A stretch of 64,000 bases of DNA from positions 873,254-937,253 of the forward strand of contig NZ_JARXVH010000002.1 of assembly GCF_029892565.1 (NCBI RefSeq), read 5' to 3'. Position 1 is the first letter of the stretch. Every line of letters starts with the position of its first letter. A program made the position numbers and the translations under genes. Source of the stretch: Streptomyces pseudovenezuelae. GTDB taxonomy: Bacteria; Actinomycetota; Actinomycetes; Streptomycetales; Streptomycetaceae. Positions 63,027 through 64,000 of the stretch are shown one piece after another. Under the pieces are notes generated by a model that did not search any database, was not told where the DNA came from, and was given only the letters and a program-made list of their open reading frames with translations.

Positions 63027-63704
63027 GTGGTGCGGGAGTGCTGGTTTTGCGGGAAGACCACACCGGCGTCGTGGCACGACCGCGTCATGGGGCTGCACCA
63101 AGGCGCCGAAACGGCCATGACGCCATGGATCGTTGTCCTGCGCACCACGTGGCGCCGGGAAGTCGTGCAAGTACCACGCTGTGCCCGCTGCCACACCGGA
63201 CATCAGATCGAACAGACCGCGGCGGTGCTCTCCATAGCTTCGCTGATCGCCTACGCCGCCAGCGGCCAGCTGGACCATCTCCTCGGCATTCTGCCGACCT
63301 CGGCCGCAGAACGGACGCTCGCAGCGATCTGGGCGGCCGTTGCCTGCCTGCCGGGACTCACCTGGCTCGCCATCAGACATGGTCGGCTGCCGTGGCGGCG
63401 CCTGGCACCCCACCGCATGGGCTACGCCCGCCACCACCCGGAGTTCCTGCGACTGCTGGAGGAGGGCTGGAAACCCAGACCGGGTCCCTTTCCCTACTGG
63501 GGAAACCCGCCGAACCCCCATCACCCTCCGCCGCCGAGCAGACTCCGGCGGTTCATCGGGCGCGTCATCGACCTGGTCGGGACAGCGTCCGCCATCGCCA
63601 TCCTCGTCGCCTACTTCCAGGGCTACGAGGAATTGGCCGGAGGTTTCATCGCGGCGACGGCAGGGCTGTTCTTCCTGTCCTCGAAGATCAAACCCGAGAA
63701 CTGA
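63027..63704 (+). CDS. Membrane protein with zinc-ribbon-like cysteines
   Basis: GTG 63027 follows GGGGGAGAGGAAG. The 225-residue protein has an N-terminal CWFCGK and CARC pair (possible zinc site), hydrophobic segments near 66-85, 95-115, 185-203 and 205-222, and the block HRMGYARHHPEFLRLLEEGW between them. I do not know a family. The topology suggests a small inner-membrane protein with a cytosolic metal-binding head. No neighbours indicate a role. Confidence 0.55.
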   Translation: MVRECWFCGKTTPASWHDRVMGLHQGAETAMTPWIVVLRTTWRREVVQVPRCARCHTGHQIEQTAAVLSIASLIAYAASGQLDHLLGILPTSAAERTLAAIWAAVACLPGLTWLAIRHGRLPWRRLAPHRMGYARHHPEFLRLLEEGWKPRPGPFPYWGNPPNPHHPPPPSRLRRFIGRVIDLVGTASAIAILVAYFQGYEELAGGFIAATAGLFFLSSKIKPEN

Positions 63705-63907
63705 CCGACGTCTTCAAAGCCTTTCGGTCGCCCGACCGACGAGGCCGTCGGTGGCGACTGCTGTGGCCGGTCAGTCCGCCCGGCAGTCGCAGGGGCTGTC
63801 GGGTGTTCGCGCAGTCCGGTGTCGGCGGTGCCTGTCTCGTCGGCCCGGTCATCGCCGACGGCGGCTACTGAGCTCGTTCTTTATGGCCTCGAACGATGCC
63901 CCTTGTG

Positions 63908-64000
63908 GTCGGGTAGCCGGAGACCATTGCTGATCCCCGGCCCCCTCAGAACCGGACGTGCGAGCTTTCCCCGCATCCGGCTCAAGCAAGCCACGAGGGC
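63908..64000 (-). mobile_element. Group II intron 3' end (domains V and VI)
   Basis: On the minus strand 63983-63949 is a 35-base domain V: it starts GAGCCGGA with the AGC catalytic triad, has a GAAA-containing loop, a CG bulge and the closing TCCGGTTC arm. Domain VI follows (GCCGG pairing with CCGGC), with a candidate branch-point A in the sequence CTACCCGAC that ends near 63908. The intron body and any reverse transcriptase would lie beyond the right edge. The length of the element is unknown. Confidence 0.72.

Noticed and set aside
63027..63704. CxxC membrane protein as a phage-defence effector
   Set aside because: Cysteine pairs and transmembrane segments alone do not support this; no defence gene is adjacent apart from the toxin-antitoxin pair, which has its own promoter on the other strand.

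Overview
This is a high-GC actinobacterial window with Streptomyces gene content. It carries the SapB morphogen cluster (ramC-ramS-ramA-ramB with convergent ramR), secreted twin-arginine and glycan-active proteins, SCO6745-family and DUF1996 proteins, many TetR-type regulators and many insertion-sequence relics. No tRNA, rRNA or CRISPR array was seen. Gene decay is heavy: at least nine genes are frameshifted or truncated, which fits an accessory or chromosome-arm region.

Layout. 1-4.4 kb is a graveyard: an IS5-type transposase tail, a nucleotidyltransferase, an lsr2 relic, a TetR tail, a glycosidase tail, a frameshifted ligand-binding protein, a DUF6924 tail and an IS630-type relic. 4.4-10.2 kb is a glucan-utilisation locus with a LacI regulator, a GH/discoidin enzyme, a DUF1996 protein and a GH16-CBM56 beta-1,3-glucanase; palindromes built on AGAGCGCTCT lie ahead of lacI, the DUF1996 gene and the GH16 gene. 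10.6-17.9 kb is the SapB (class III lanthipeptide) cluster. 18.5-30 kb mixes TetR/SDR genes, a two-repeat secreted protein, a frameshifted PucR-type regulator, a phosphodiester-glycosidase-domain protein, a PPOX-fold flavoprotein, a RecQ helicase and an AraC regulator.

30.5-50.1 kb is the most interesting part. A six-gene operon (substrate-binding lipoprotein, two permeases, a fused double ATPase, an LLM flavin monooxygenase and an alpha/beta hydrolase) is followed by a medium-chain reductase, MerR, a second LLM monooxygenase, TetR, an unrecognised protein, a dehalogenase/epoxide-hydrolase-like enzyme, a quinone oxidoreductase and an exported sulfite-oxidase-like molybdoenzyme. Four tiny genes encode peptides with an H/V-D-L-x-R...L-C-R signature, each ahead of one of these units, and each has a rare TGT cysteine codon near its end. 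They look like cysteine-responsive leader peptides. The region is therefore best read as an organosulfur import and oxidation island under translational attenuation; two of the leaders form a divergent mirror-image pair at 48.3-48.7 kb.

50.2-64 kb holds a P-loop kinase, a spermidine-synthase-like protein, RNase J, a broken VOC gene, an SDR/TetR pair, methyltransferases, an IS982-type relic next to the 3' fragment of a small gene, a DUF4406 protein, a cytochrome P450, an IS701 relic and a MazF-like toxin with a ribbon-helix-helix antitoxin. The right edge enters the 3' end (domains V and VI) of a group II intron on the minus strand.
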